64,000 nt of DNA from Selaginella tamariscina (lineage: Eukaryota; Streptophyta; Lycopodiopsida; Selaginellales; Selaginellaceae), in assembly GCA_003024785.1 (NCBI GenBank), contig PUQB01000143.1, positions 412,501 to 476,500 of the forward strand, given 5' to 3'. Of the stretch, positions 36,223 to 48,120 are shown piece after piece. Numbering within the stretch: position 1 is the first letter of the stretch; every line of letters begins with the position of its first letter. The notes below the pieces were generated by a model, which saw only the letters and a list, made by a program, of their open reading frames with translations, was not told the origin of the DNA and made no database searches. The translations under genes and the position numbers were made by a program.

Positions 36223-38160
36223 TTGGATTCCAAGGAGAACACTCCCCTAGCTAAGTGTGGCAAAGCACACCTAGTTACAAGACATAATCTTCTTTGAGCG
36301 AATGCCCAAGGCTTAACACTCTAATGCGAGCACAAGTATGCATGTTTGCTAAGGTATCCAACCCCTTGGCCAGAAAACCCATGACACAACCCCAAAGGGC
36401 ATGCCCTGGGTGTTGCATCATGTGATGTCCACCCTCATTTGACACTACCTTTCACAATGTGGGCTATCATGCCATAGCCCCTTAGATTCAAGAGTTGCAC
36501 CAAGTGCCACAAACATGACTCCTAAATGCCAACTCTAGAACTCCTTAGTGAACCCTCAAGAACTGGATAACGTGTTTCCATGTTCACCATTTGACACCAC
36601 TTTGTCCTACAATAGTCAATAGTGAAAATGCTGGTGATGCTCATCAAAGATGTAATATCCATCTTCACTCTCTATTGTAACTTGTTAGGGTAGATTTGTA
36701 GCCCATGAATCTCTTTTTCTTACTATATTACCAGCATAAAGAAGCTCTTCAAACAAGTGTTGTCTTTCGACCTTGTGTTGGATATGTTGAACCATTTAGA
36801 CATTTTAATTCAATAGTGAATCACTTTATTATGAATATAATATGCAATATGCCATTTAATGAAACCTTTATCACAATTACACCCACAAAGTATGTTCTTA
36901 ACTTCTCATCCGAAATGACCTCCATTGAGTTGACAACTGAAATAATACCCCTCCCAACCTTGATCTCATGCAAAAGGAGGATTACTTCATCTTTCACAAC
37001 ATGCAAGACTTCACCTTGTGATCTTGTAGATATATATCTATTTATGACTCTACCCCTATTAGCCTTGACTTATTGTATTTCATAGCACAGAAGAACCTTC
37101 TTTAAACTCCATTCCAACAACCTTGACATTTTGTAAATGGTATCAACCCAAATATAAATGTTAGACCCTTGTGGTATATTGTGACATGACGCGTTACCAT
37201 CTTGTACTTCAACATTTTCTATACCAACTAACTTACAATTTCGGAGATGTATCTTGTCTCAAGTGTTTAACATAATGACTTGCACATAAGGCATAGTGTC
37301 ACACACCATTAAGTTTGTTTATGCAATAAAATTTTAATCAAGTTCTCAAAATATAAATTAAATAGCATTTAGATTTTTAATAAGGATAAAGTTTAGCCCA
37401 TTGGAATTTGAAAATGTTAACGTCTCGTTAACGTCCAACTCCAAGACTAGATAATGTTAGAGAAAACTAACCAAAACTAACATATCACTCTATGCAGAGT
37501 CAGCCAAAAGTTCACATAATTTTTATTACCCCCCTTGCATTACACGAAACCAAGTACTTCAGAACCGTCGTTCACTAAGTCATAAACCTAACTGCCGAAG
37601 GCACCACCTGCGACATGAAGTCACTTGGAGATCTTTTGCATGTTTACAAAGTCTGTCACCCGACGTACACAACACAATGGTTAATTTCTTTACTTAACTA
37701 GAATTTATATTAGAGGTCTCTAGTTAGTGTTGTTGCCGGCCCCTTAGTTAACAAGAAATAAAGACTTGCTTTATTCCTTAATATTAAATGCTGTTGACGA
37801 CCTTTGTCGTCTAACACACAACAAGCACTTCTCAAATGCTTGACCAATCTCATTCCCAAAGGGAATATACTTGGTGAGTTATCCATCGACCCCTAAACCC
37901 TAACCTGTCAACCTGGGGGTATTTCTAAGCATGGAAGTGCTAGCTTCGCCCAGAGTTTCTTGCAAATACCTAATGATACCCGGCCGGACCATCACTAGAT
38001 ATCCAAGTGCACTAAACGGGCCTGTTTCTTTTACACCTAGGGCTTATCAACATAGTACAGTAGGTAACAACAGTCAACGTCCAAAGTAAAGAGGAGTCAT
38101 AGTAAAAACTATGACAACAGCAGCCATAATCCAATCAGCAACAGCTCTATCTCTCTCGAA
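36223..38160. other. Intergenic, no recognised gene
   Basis: Moderately AT-rich. A 61-codon minus-strand frame at 37006-36821 (MHVVKDEVILLLHEIKVGRG) looks weakly coding, but I cannot assign it. The part around 37,500-38,100 has more balanced composition without a supportable ORF. Confidence 0.45.
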
Positions 38161-39060
38161 TGGCCGCTAGAGCTTCTTCAAAATCACGATGAGTCAATGC
38201 TCGAGCAGCATTCCAAAGAAGATGAACCAGCTCAGTATTTTTAAACGTTTTTTCGAAAATTCTCTGAGAAATGTCTCATGCAAAACCCATGATAGGCATT
38301 TGGAAAGATCAAAGATACAGCGTCCAGAACACCTTTTTGTCTATCTGAGAGGAATGTGTAGGTTGAAGCATATGGGTGATTCATGTTGATGAGCCTCTTC
38401 AAATGCTCCAAAAACCAGACCCAGTTTTCACGATTCTCAGCATTTTGCAACTGCAAATGCCAATGAAAACAGTTGCCCTTTTGCATCCACAGCAGTTGCC
38501 ACGAGCATGCATCCCAAGTATCTGGATTTGATGTGCGTCCCATCCAATCCAATCAGAGGCTTGCAATATTGAAAGCCTGAGATGGAAGCATGATACGCTA
38601 AGAAAAGCCTTGAAAAACGACCTGTATCATCTTGCTGAATATCCAGAATAGAGCCGAGATTATTTCTCAAAAAACAACATCTTGTAACCTCTCAGGTTAG
38701 AGTATGCAGCTTCATGATCCCCATGAATTGCTAAAACAGCTTTCTCCTTCCCTTTCCATGCCAAGTCATAGGAGACAGAGACTCCATGATCTCATCTAAT
38801 TTCAGCCATTATACTCTTGGGAGTCACGTGTGGTTCATCCCTCACCTTGTTTTAAAACTTGTCTAAAATCTAGCTTGCTGAAGCTTCTTTATTCCTGAGA
38901 TAATCAATCCCACCATGAATGATCACTGATGAATGTTTTGATTGAGTAAGCATGGCCCTGATCAATGAGTGAAGCGTGCAAACGCCAAGAACACCCCTCT
39001 CTGTTACATCCAACTGTGTATTGAGATTTATCATTTTTTATTTTTTCTCAACTCAAATTT
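38160..39060 (-). pseudogene. MULE (Mutator-like) transposase remnant
   Basis: Minus strand. The core reads CKPLIGLDGTHIKSRYLGCM (38,570-38,510), then AENRENWVWFLEHLKRLI, TFLSDRQKGVLDAV and FPNAYHGFCMRHFSENFRK (to 38,250). These match the MULE transposase domain, with the first catalytic D in GLDGTH and the second in SDRQ. Upstream, DEPHVTPKSIMAEIR and GDHEAAYSNLRGYKMLFF (38,840-38,680) match the MULE N-terminal region. A frame break at about 38,470-38,520 and stops upstream show decay. Terminal inverted repeats were not found. Confidence 0.8.
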
Positions 39061-40390
39061 TCAGCTACAGCAGCATCTTTTACTGATCGCTTAAGCTCAG
39101 ATAGAGATGCGTAGCGCTGTCCCAAAACAAGCATCATTAGGGCAATCACATTTTCCCCTTTTTATTATTTTTTGGCGGTTCACAGGGGCCTTTTGACAAA
39201 TTCAAAAACTTCACAGGGGTCTTTTGACAATATTGTAATCTTTGGAGGGCCTTTTAAACAATTTTCCCTAAAAATAATGATAATTGTCTCATCACATCAT
39301 AGAGATAATGGTCTCTCTCTCACACACATTGTATGTAAATATTGAGTCAATCTAAAGTTTAGTTCTATTGTATAGCCGCATGTACGCTGGATAGTGAATG
39401 TTATAAAATATTAGATATCCATACATAATGCCATCTTTCGAGGTTAGTGTGTCATCCTTGGTGCCAAAGACATGTTCATGCATATAAATATTTATTACAC
39501 AATTATATTACAATGGTGAAAATATTTTTAAAAGTGAATTAAATTTTGTACAAGTATATTTGTGTTAAAAAAAAAAGAAAATGGTATAAATGAAATAAGT
39601 TTTACTACTTTATATTATTGTTATTTTTATTTCTTATTCAAATAAATATTTTGCATTTTAGATTGAACACGATGGATGTACTGAAACTAATACCTCATCC
39701 TTGGCATTGAGGATGGAGCATTACCATTGAGGGCCATGTGCCATCCTTGCGTTGAGGATGGAGCATGGTCATAAAGACAGCAAGTTCTCACCATCCTCAA
39801 TGCAGAAGATGGGCAGAATTCACACCCAAAGGAGATGCGACCCCGCTGCGGGCAGGTAGCGATCACGGGCATCCCACGAGGGATGCGCACAGATCGTCGT
39901 GCTCTGCTATATGTATATACCATGTGCATACACAAGGTTTAACTCTTATATAGAAATTAGCACTTGTGAAATATCCTTAACACTTACAAATACACAATTA
40001 TTTATTAGAAACCCCCAAAAACTTACCTTTACATCTTTTTTTAAGAAACATTATACCCCAAAGCTTACAAATAAGTCGATATGCATGTTGTAACTAAAGT
40101 GGGCATGATACGTGAAAATGGGAAATATAAAATAAATTACTAATTAATACTTAAGTTTTAATTATTTTAATTCATCATTTAATTAATATGTAATTAAGCC
40201 TTAAATATTAATTAATTAATTAATTAATCCTTCAATAACCTTACTTAGTAAGGAATATTCCTAAAATATCTTAGAATATTCATATTATTCTAAAAATAGT
40301 TTACAATAATGAAGAAATACTATCAAACATAATTACAAATGAAATCATTTTCTTATCAACATGTTAATTTTTTTATAAATACTTTCTTCC
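39061..40390. other. Intergenic
   Basis: AT-rich with a balanced-composition patch at 39,690-39,900 containing a repeated TTGAGGATGGAGCAT. No gene supported. Confidence 0.5.
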
Positions 40391-40392
40391 TA

Positions 40393-41475
40393 TCATACAA
40401 AGAAATCTTCTATTTTGTCTAAATCATCACTCTCCGGATTAATCAAATCATTTTGGTCAATATCTTGATGTTGTTGCCACCACCTAACACTTTCACGAAT
40501 GCAATTGGGAGTTGCCATCCTTGTTAATACATAAGATGTGATAAGAGAAGGTCTGCATAAAGGCTCATCTAAAAACTGACGTTCCTTAAGAATAATATTA
40601 TAAAGCGCCCGGTTGCTATCCTTCATTTTATAAAATTCAATATCACGAGAAAGAAAAGCTTCAAGAAATGTATGATACGGTGGATACTGCTCACAAAAAT
40701 TTTCGATCTGAGGCACGTATCCAAGTAGTTCACTAGCTCATCCATGATATCGGTATCAGAATATGGATCGAAAGTGATTGGATGAATACAAGCAATGTTT
40801 TTGGTTGAGCATAGCCTTCTGAGGAGAGTCGTCTACTACTAACATCTGTGCGTTCTTCATTATCCTTAAGCGACTGATCTCCCCATGAGTCCCAATTATT
40901 CTTTCATTCTTGAAGAAGTACAGCTTGCTTTCCTTTCTTATATTGTGAAATTCGAGAGGTTTATAACATATTCGCTGGTCAAAAATCCAATCTTTACGAA
41001 TCACCTCTTCTGCAACACTACAATGTTTCTTAAGTAAATTCAACAGCGGTGTTAAGTTATGAATCTGCATGCATGACCAAATCCCCACAAGCGCACCCAT
41101 CTCCTTAAGCTTTTGAAAAAGACGATCCAACCCTGGACGAAAAATAATATCATATCGAAATTTACCATGACAAGGAATGAAATCTCCTTGTTTGATTTTT
41201 TTTTTTCTATCCTGGGGCCTTTGTCGATGAAGAAGAACACCATTGACATCCAACAACACAATATGGCCATGAGTAACATGAGATAGCGTTGCCTCTTGAA
41301 TACTTTGCAAATCACTTGTTTGCTCCCTTTCACATTTATCCGTTGCCACTATCTCGTTGCCTATCCCTTCATCATTTAATTGTACATCATCCTTACAAGA
41401 TTTAGATATTGCATGCGCTGAAGAAATTGATTTCGGAATTGAAGCCAATAAAAATGATGATGAAGTGGCCCCCAT
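40393..41475 (-). CDS. FCP1/SCP-like HAD phosphatase domain protein
   Basis: ATG at 41475 (MGATSSS); an upstream exon is possible because the frame is open to about 41,570. The HAD core begins VLLDVNGVLLHRQ, the plant variant in which DxNG replaces the DxDxT nucleophile motif. It continues RPGLDRLFQKLKEMGALVGIWSCM and KNAQMLVVDDSPQKAMLNQ, the conserved lysine-aspartate end of the fold. FCP1-type domains dephosphorylate proteins such as the RNA polymerase II tail; whether this variant is catalytic is unknown. A one-base frame change near 40,715-40,740 separates the core from the C-terminal part (IENFCEQYPPYHTFLEAF, to 40,393). It lies downstream of and in the same direction as the ParB-like gene. 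Confidence 0.65.
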
Positions 41476-41799
41476 GGTAACGATGTTTTGAGCTGCATTA
41501 TTTAATCCATTTCCTGCATGAACTCTGTCATTCTGACATGTGCACAAGAAATTGTCGCCAAACCCTCTCTTACCTCATGCCAATGCTGAAAAATCCATGT
41601 TCTCAATTATTTCATTACATCTGCAAAATGATAATTAGCTGACCTTAAAATTATCAAGGTATATTATTTACCTTGTTAATGTGTGACCCATGTTTGAACT
41701 AAAAGCTTCATTAATCCTTGAGAATTTATTTTCTGTACAAATATAAAAGAAATATAGAAAAATGCCTTATGTTACACTCATTTATAACTATTCATCACT

Positions 41800-44700
41800 C
41801 TAACAATTCATTAACAATTCTTCTTCGCTATTACCTTCTGAGTGAGGCGAAGAAGGTCTAAGCCGCTTGTGAGATGGTTCAAGATCTTCTGCATCTTCTA
41901 TTGATGTTTCCATGGTCCTGGAGTGTGCGAATGTTTTGTACTCCTCAAGATAACTTCCGGTCTAATATCTGATTGAAGTTCGTTCTCAGACTCCGAGATT
42001 GAACCAGATTCACCTTCAGAGCTATCGCACTTATCTGGAGGGAACTTTCTCAAATACGCCTTTATGGATTCGTTGGGGTACTCAGTTGAGACCCTATCTA
42101 TCCACTTATTCAGGTCCTCAACCATGGTCTTATCCTTTTCAACGGCAAACACACATGTATGCCGAAGGTAACACTCCTTCAAGACGGACCCCTAGTGCAG
42201 TAGTAAAAAACCCACGCATCACTGTCAGGACCCCTAATCAAGTTGACGATGCTCCGTGCCGCTTGACTTGTAATGTTTGGATAACGTACATTGCCGAATA
42301 CGTCACTCCCACCTATCGGTGTATCGGATGGAGGTTCAGGGCCGTTGGAGTGCAAACAGATGCCTGGCCAGTCATTTGGAAGCTTGAAATTGTTTGGCGC
42401 ATTCCTCACAACCAAGTGAACAACGGTATCAATGCACTTGGGATTAGCATCGTTCATATAAAAATCCTGTCCAACGATGTCTATTCTTCTTGGCGAAGGC
42501 GAAGGCAAAAGTATCGGTGACATGAGTAAGAATCAAGAAATAAATACCTGAAAAAGTAGGTATCAGTGAAGAGCGCAAGCATGAATTCAATAATAAATAC
42601 CTTCTATGTATATGCTTGCACGGCTAAGTTTCTCACCAGATCCTCTAGTGCCCTATCTGTCGAAAGATTTTTTGACACCCGCCGATCCATCACGAACAAT
42701 TGAAACGGTTTCCTACAAGCAGTGATGTTACCCCATAAAGTCTCCGAATCTAACAACAAACATCTGTAGGGCTTGTCGTGATTCGTAGCATCCTCCTTTA
42801 TAAGGTTCAATTCGGTTCTCCGCTGCTGAAGGACTGCCATAAGAGAAGGCGTCATCCCAATGTTCTCCTTTTTGGCGTTGGCGTGCAATAGATTCTTGCC
42901 TAGATCTTCCGATTGGTTCACCCATTCGACAAGCATATCATCGTTCGTCACATGCAAATATTTGCTGACCTCTTCATATGTTGAAGTCGAGGTCCAACCC
43001 AGTTTGTGGCAGTGTATTCCCAACCACTCCTTGAAATGCCTGACCGTCTTCAACTCCATTGCCTTGAGATGAAAAGGAGAGGTTGGGCTGCTGTTATTAA
43101 TTTGTAGTTTGCCATCGATCACCAAATCAGCCAAGACTTCCATCTCCTCCATCGTTGTTCCATTTAAAGGCTTCAACCATGTGAGCTTGAAATCGTTGTC
43201 TACATCCTTTGTAGATTGAACAGACTTAGCCTTCGGCGTCTTACTGGGTTTCTTTGCAGACTTTTCTGAGGGCTCCCCTTCACTTGTCTGCTTCTTCTTC
43301 AGTGTTCCTTTTGAAAAGGATTCCATAATCCCCAACCATTTGGCAAAGATCCTATCTTCGGGGCAAGAAATCAACATCATCAGAAAGGATGTTTCCTTCC
43401 CGCCCACCTGGGCAAAATCAACTGCTGCAATTTCTTCAACTCTCTGAGGAAAAAGACAGATTAATATACCGGCGAGATAAATCCCGCCCAAACAATTTGC
43501 TTACCCGGTATTCCGCAGATTGTGTATTCCCTGCGGTAGCTCTTTGTGGTCGCTGAAGAGATTCCCACACGGCTCGCGTGTGTTTAAACTTCTCCCATAT
43601 TTTGCTGTTGTAGTGGTTGGTGTCGGCAGCGTCCCATTCCGCCGATAACTTATGGTACTGCTCGATTGTGAGATTCGGCTTAGCTAAAAACGCCGATCTT
43701 TTTGTCAGCTTCTCACGGGTATGCTCGGAAAGTTTTGTTGCCATCGTTCCTTTGTTGTGTTCATCGAGAAGTCGTTGGGCTGCCGTTATTGTGTGCTGGC
43801 CACTAATGATGTAGTACTTGATAGATTTTTATTCTCCGTCTGAATCTTCATGAGTTGTTCTGGTGTTGTGATCCAGACTTTGTCAGCCCTTCCTTCTTTC
43901 ATAGTATGGACACAAAACAGCATTATGTGGAACGGTATAAGAATTGTCGTCCTTCATCTTCTCCATGAGCTCAGCTACACGTTCCTGGTTGAGTGGCCTG
44001 TAATTGAAGTTTGGGTTGACGCTGCAATATTTAACCCTACAAGGATAAATCTTATCATCCAACATCATTTCCTTGTGACTTATTGCAGCATGAGATGCCA
44101 CAGGTGCAGCTGACAAAACGATTGATGATTTTCTTTTGCGATCCGAATCAACATGTGTGATCCCCGACTGCAGCTGTTCTAGTGTTCTCGGCACACTCTT
44201 CCAGCTCCCAAGCTCCCTAAGCAAATTGAACGTGATCTGTAGAGAACCTGAGACCGAGCCACCTCTCAATCTCCATTATGATGTCGCTGTGTTCTTCTTC
44301 AATGTGAAGAGGGAAGATTGCTCCACTTGCTGATTTTCTGTATTGTGAAGCAATATCTCCTGACAATACACCTACTCGATGAGTCTGAAGATTTCGAAGT
44401 AGACATCCAGATGGATCCCCTCCATAGATGGGCTTTCGTTGAGTTGAAGAAGAACTCCAAGGTCAACATCATTAGTGAACACGTGAACGTCATTATCCAC
44501 AAGTCGACAAAACCACCCGAAATTAATGTTGTAACTGACGACCTCTGGATCCGAGAACGTGACATTGGATGGAACAAGGCATATGTGTCGAGCATCGTCC
44601 AATCTGGGTTCGCAGCCTGCTTTCGGGTGCTTGACTAGCGAATCTACTTTCCATTGTTTTGCTTGTCCATGAGATGTGACAGAGGTTAATTTGACAGCAG

Positions 44701-44939
44701 CCATGGTTGCTCCAATGCGCTTCCCATTTATCTTAAAATATGGCCAAGTTGATTCCAGAATCCCCCTGCCCATCTCTTCTCCTGCTCTTGTCTTTAATGT
44801 CACCTCAATTCCACATCTGAATACAAAAATGATTAGTTCAAGTATCCGAGTATAACAGATTTTATTTTAATTCTTACCCAGAATTTGACGACGACTCCAT
44901 ACTAATGACTCGATCTCCTTGTTTGATCAAATCGTCCTT
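41800..44939 (-). CDS. ParB-like domain protein, multi-exon, possibly broken
   Basis: Coding-quality minus-strand sequence in several frames. A 62-bp exon 44939-44878 and the next exon from 44816 are joined by a clear GTAAGA..TTCAG intron; other joins are unresolved. Near 44,020-43,960 NPNFNYRPLNQERVAELMEK, and near 43,820-43,770 YYIISGQHTITAAQRLL, match the two hallmark segments of a ParB/sulfiredoxin-like fold. A Lys/Ser-rich linker (43,320-43,200) leads to a helical region open over 43491-42604. The C-terminal part (42523-42182, then 42182-41900) includes GSDVFGNVRYPNITSQ, WVFYYCTRG and LRHTCVFAVEKDK, faintly like the end of an N6-type DNA methylase (AVE-D motif). That last point is a guess. 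Frame changes near 43,800, 42,190 and 41,940 need indels or introns. A decayed copy is at 34,876-35,770. Confidence 0.55.
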
Positions 44940-45039
44940 CTGCAAAATAATACACTATAATAAATTATATAAAAACGCACACACACTTGTATAAACCCGA
45001 ATATACAAAAATAATACACAGAGAGAAGTAGACGTAATT

Positions 45040-45126
45040 AACTGTCCGAAGCTCACATTTGTGTTAGTGCAAAAGAAAGATAACATTTCGTTTTAGAACC
45101 ACCACAAATGTGAGCTCTGGACAGTT
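45040..45126. repeat. 24-bp foldback hairpin upstream of the ParB-like gene
   Basis: Arms 45040-45063 and 45103-45126 pair over AACTGTCC, two mismatches, then AGCTCACATTTGTG. The loop is 39 bases. Confidence 0.85.
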
Positions 45127-45236
45127 TTACATAGATTCCTAGCTTTTACTCGAAATATTATGATAAGATGATAAAAGTAAATAAAATGAGATATGCAACT
45201 TATATATACTAATACACATATATATTCACATGGAAG

Positions 45237-46835
45237 GTGCGGCGGGATTAATCTCGCCACCCCTTCAATGCCTCCTGAAAGAGTGGGCGGGATTAATCTC
45301 GCCACCTTTCTGGAGGCCTTGAACGGGAGTGCGGAATTAATCTTGCCACCCTTCTCGGTCTCAGAGAGAACTGGGCAGGATTTATTTCTCACACCCCTTC
45401 AGTGACTCCAGAAAGGAGGCGGGATTAATCTCGCCCACCATGTAAGGGATGGTTAAATGAATTTCCCCACCCTTCCCAATTCTCTCCATTGGTATGTTGA
45501 AACCTTCTACGTCTCAGACAGAAACGTTTGGGATTGGTCCGACTCACCAATGGAGAAAAAAGGAAGGGTGGCGGATTCATTCCTCCAACAGGCATTGAAG
45601 ACTCGGCGGGATTAATCCCGCCGCCCAGGGCCTTCACTCGGTCCCTATGCGGCGGGATTAATCCCGCCGGACGCCAATTCCTGCGGAATCGGGGGGCGAT
45701 TAATCCCGCCGCCTAGGCACTTCAGGCAGGCCAATGGCGGCGGGATAAATCCCGCCCGATTCCGGCAGGGATGCGTACGCGGGATTAATCCCGCCTCCCA
45801 GGCCCTTCACTCGGGCCTTAGTCGGCGGGATTAATCCCGCCGAACGCCAATGCCCTGTGCGAAATCTTGCGGGATTAATCCCGCCGCCTAGGCCCTTCAG
45901 GCAGGCCAATGGCGGCGGGATAAATCCCGCCCGATTCCGCGCAGGGCATGCGTACGCGGCGGGATTAATCCCGCCCACCATGTAAGGGATGGTGAAATTA
46001 ATCCCACCACCCTTCTCAGTTCCCTCCATTGGTATTTTGTAAACCTTCTCCGTCTCAGACAGAGTTAGTCGGGATTGATTCAACATACCAATGGAGGAAA
46101 AAAGGGTGGCGGGATTAATCCCGCCACCGGGTAATGAAGGTTCGGAGAGACTAATCCCGCCGCCCTCTCGTAAATCATGCGCTCACACATATATATTGGC
46201 TGCGGCATTTTGAACAGGGATGGGTGGGGGCGGGATTAATCCCGCCGCTTATATCCTGCGGAAGTGCCTGAGCGGCGGGATTAATCCCGCCGCCCTCCGC
46301 GAAGGGCATGAGCGTGGGGCCGGATTAATCCCGCCGTTCATGTCCTGCGTGAATTCCCTGGGCGGCGGGATTAATCCCGCCGCCTTACGCGCAGGACATG
46401 TCATGCAGGCTCTTCCCCGTGCAGGATCTTTCATGCAGGCTCTTCGGTTAGCCTCATGAGCGGCGGGATTAATCCCGCCGCCCATCCCCTGTAAATGCCC
46501 TGCGCGGAATCCGGCGGGATTAATCCCGCCCATTAGGGCCTTCACACAGGCCATTGCCGGCGAGATAAATCCCGCCGCATTCCGCGCAGGGCATGGGTGA
46601 GCGGCGGGATTAATCCCGCCGCGAGGCCCCTCACGCAGGCCATGGGCGGCGGGATTAATCCCGCCGCTCTTCGGTTTGTCCTAGAGCGGCGGGATTAATC
46701 CCGCCGCCCATAGCCTGCGTGAAGGGCCTCGGCGGCGGGATTAATCCCGCCCATGGCCCCAACCATATAGCGGCGGGATTAATCCCGCCGCCGAGGCCAT
46801 AAACCTATAGCGGCGGGATTAATCCCCGCTCGAGG
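45237..46835. repeat. Palindromic satellite array, about 30 sites
   Basis: About 30 copies of GGCGGGATTAATCCCGCC or close variants, spaced about 35-50 bases. Many extend to GCGGCGG..CCGCCGC. Spacers repeat too, in both orientations (CATGCCCTGCGCGGAAT and its complement; AGGCC(C/T)TTCA(C/G)GCAGGCC). The region is GC-rich in AT-rich surroundings. The left part (45,237-45,430) is diverged (ATCTCGCC), the right part nearly perfect. Open frames here read GGINPA or GLIPP on both strands because the unit is palindromic; they are not genes. Confidence 0.95.
45437..46128. repeat. Duplicated ~150-bp block inside the array
   Basis: A block starting CACCATGTAAGGGATGGT occurs at about 45,437-45,575 and 45,976-46,128. 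Each copy is itself an imperfect hairpin, with CCACCCTT...CTCCATTGGTAT facing ATACCAATGGAG...AAGGGTGG (the first copy has lost part of the right arm). Confidence 0.8.
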
Positions 46836-46927
46836 GGCTTAGCGTGTGTGCGAGAGAAAAATTAATAAATAAAAAAATTATACAGATAAAAACACACACA
46901 TATATATATGTGTGTATATATATATAA

Positions 46928-46963
<36 letters not shown>

Positions 46964-47324
46964 TAGGAGTGTACGTGTGTGTGCAAGAGATAGATAAATA
47001 AATAAAATTATACAGTACTGGTACACATAATATATGTGTGTACATAGGTATATATATGTGTGTATATGTATATCGTGTGTATGCGTGTGAGCGAAACAAA
47101 TAAAATCATACAGATAAACAAACACACACACACACATATATATACACAGGAGTGTGCGTGTGTGTGCGAAAGATAAAACTAATAAATAAATAAAATTATA
47201 CAGATAAACACACACATATATATGTGTGTATATAGATATATAACCATAGAGAAAGAGAGAGAGTCTGTGAATATATAAGCATATATATAAACTAGTGTTG
47301 TATACTATTTGTTAATATGCATTG

Positions 47325-47359
<35 letters not shown>

Positions 47360-48120
47360 GCAGTGTGCGTGTGTGTGGGAGAGATAGATCAATAAAAAAA
47401 ATTATATAGATACTGGTACACATAATATATGTATGTATAATGTATATAGGTAATATATATGTGTATATGTATATTGTTATGCGTGTGTGAGCGAAACAAA
47501 TAAATCATACAGATAAACACACACACATATATATGTGTGTATATAGATAATAACCCATATGAATATATAAGCATATATATAAATTAGTGTTACTATTTGG
47601 TAATATGCATTGATTATATATATATATATATATATATAATGTAAAGCAGTGTGCGTGTGTGTGGGAGAGATAGATCAATAAAAAAAAATTATAGATACTG
47701 GTACACATAAATTATACGCACACTCCTATACATATATACATACATACATATATACACACACACACACAGATCTCACCTGTGTGCACAGCCGCCGCCGCCG
47801 ATTTCACAGCCGCCGCCTCTTGAAACCTTAAGAATATACCTAAATACCTAAGGTATATATTAAACCCTAATAGAATATTCCTTCTGAGAATATACTTAAA
47901 CCCTAAAAAGAATAAAATATAGATTCGCCCTAAACGAATATTCTTTCATTATATTATTAGCGCGTGCGTGTGCGTGGTGTATCACATACACCCCAAAAAT
48001 ATAAAATCATGCAGGGATTTAACATGTGTGACACTGTGTCCATCAATACATACATACACATTGCATATATTAATACACATAATATATACATACACACGTG
48101 TATACACACACATACATACA
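46836..48120. repeat. Microsatellite-rich DNA
   Basis: Long TA, AC/GT, ATGT and mixed tracts, partly duplicated: the GTGTGCGTGTGTG...AGAGATAGAT...AAAATTATA unit recurs at about 46,970, 47,150, 47,365 and 47,650. A short CCGCCGCCG tract lies at 47,788-47,815. Low-complexity frames in this stretch are not genes. Confidence 0.85.

Noticed and set aside
45700-46554. Open frames of 79-128 codons on both strands reading GGINPA / GLIPP repeats
   Set aside because: They follow from the palindromic DNA unit, which gives similar peptides on both strands. No start context, splice signal or non-repeat domain supports a gene.
45237-46835. CRISPR array
   Set aside because: Repeats and spacing superficially fit, but spacers are themselves repeated, the repeats are full palindromes, the host is a plant and no cas genes are present.
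46862-47708. Tyr/Ile/His-rich ORFs on the minus strand
   Set aside because: They are translations of TA, GT and ATGT microsatellites.
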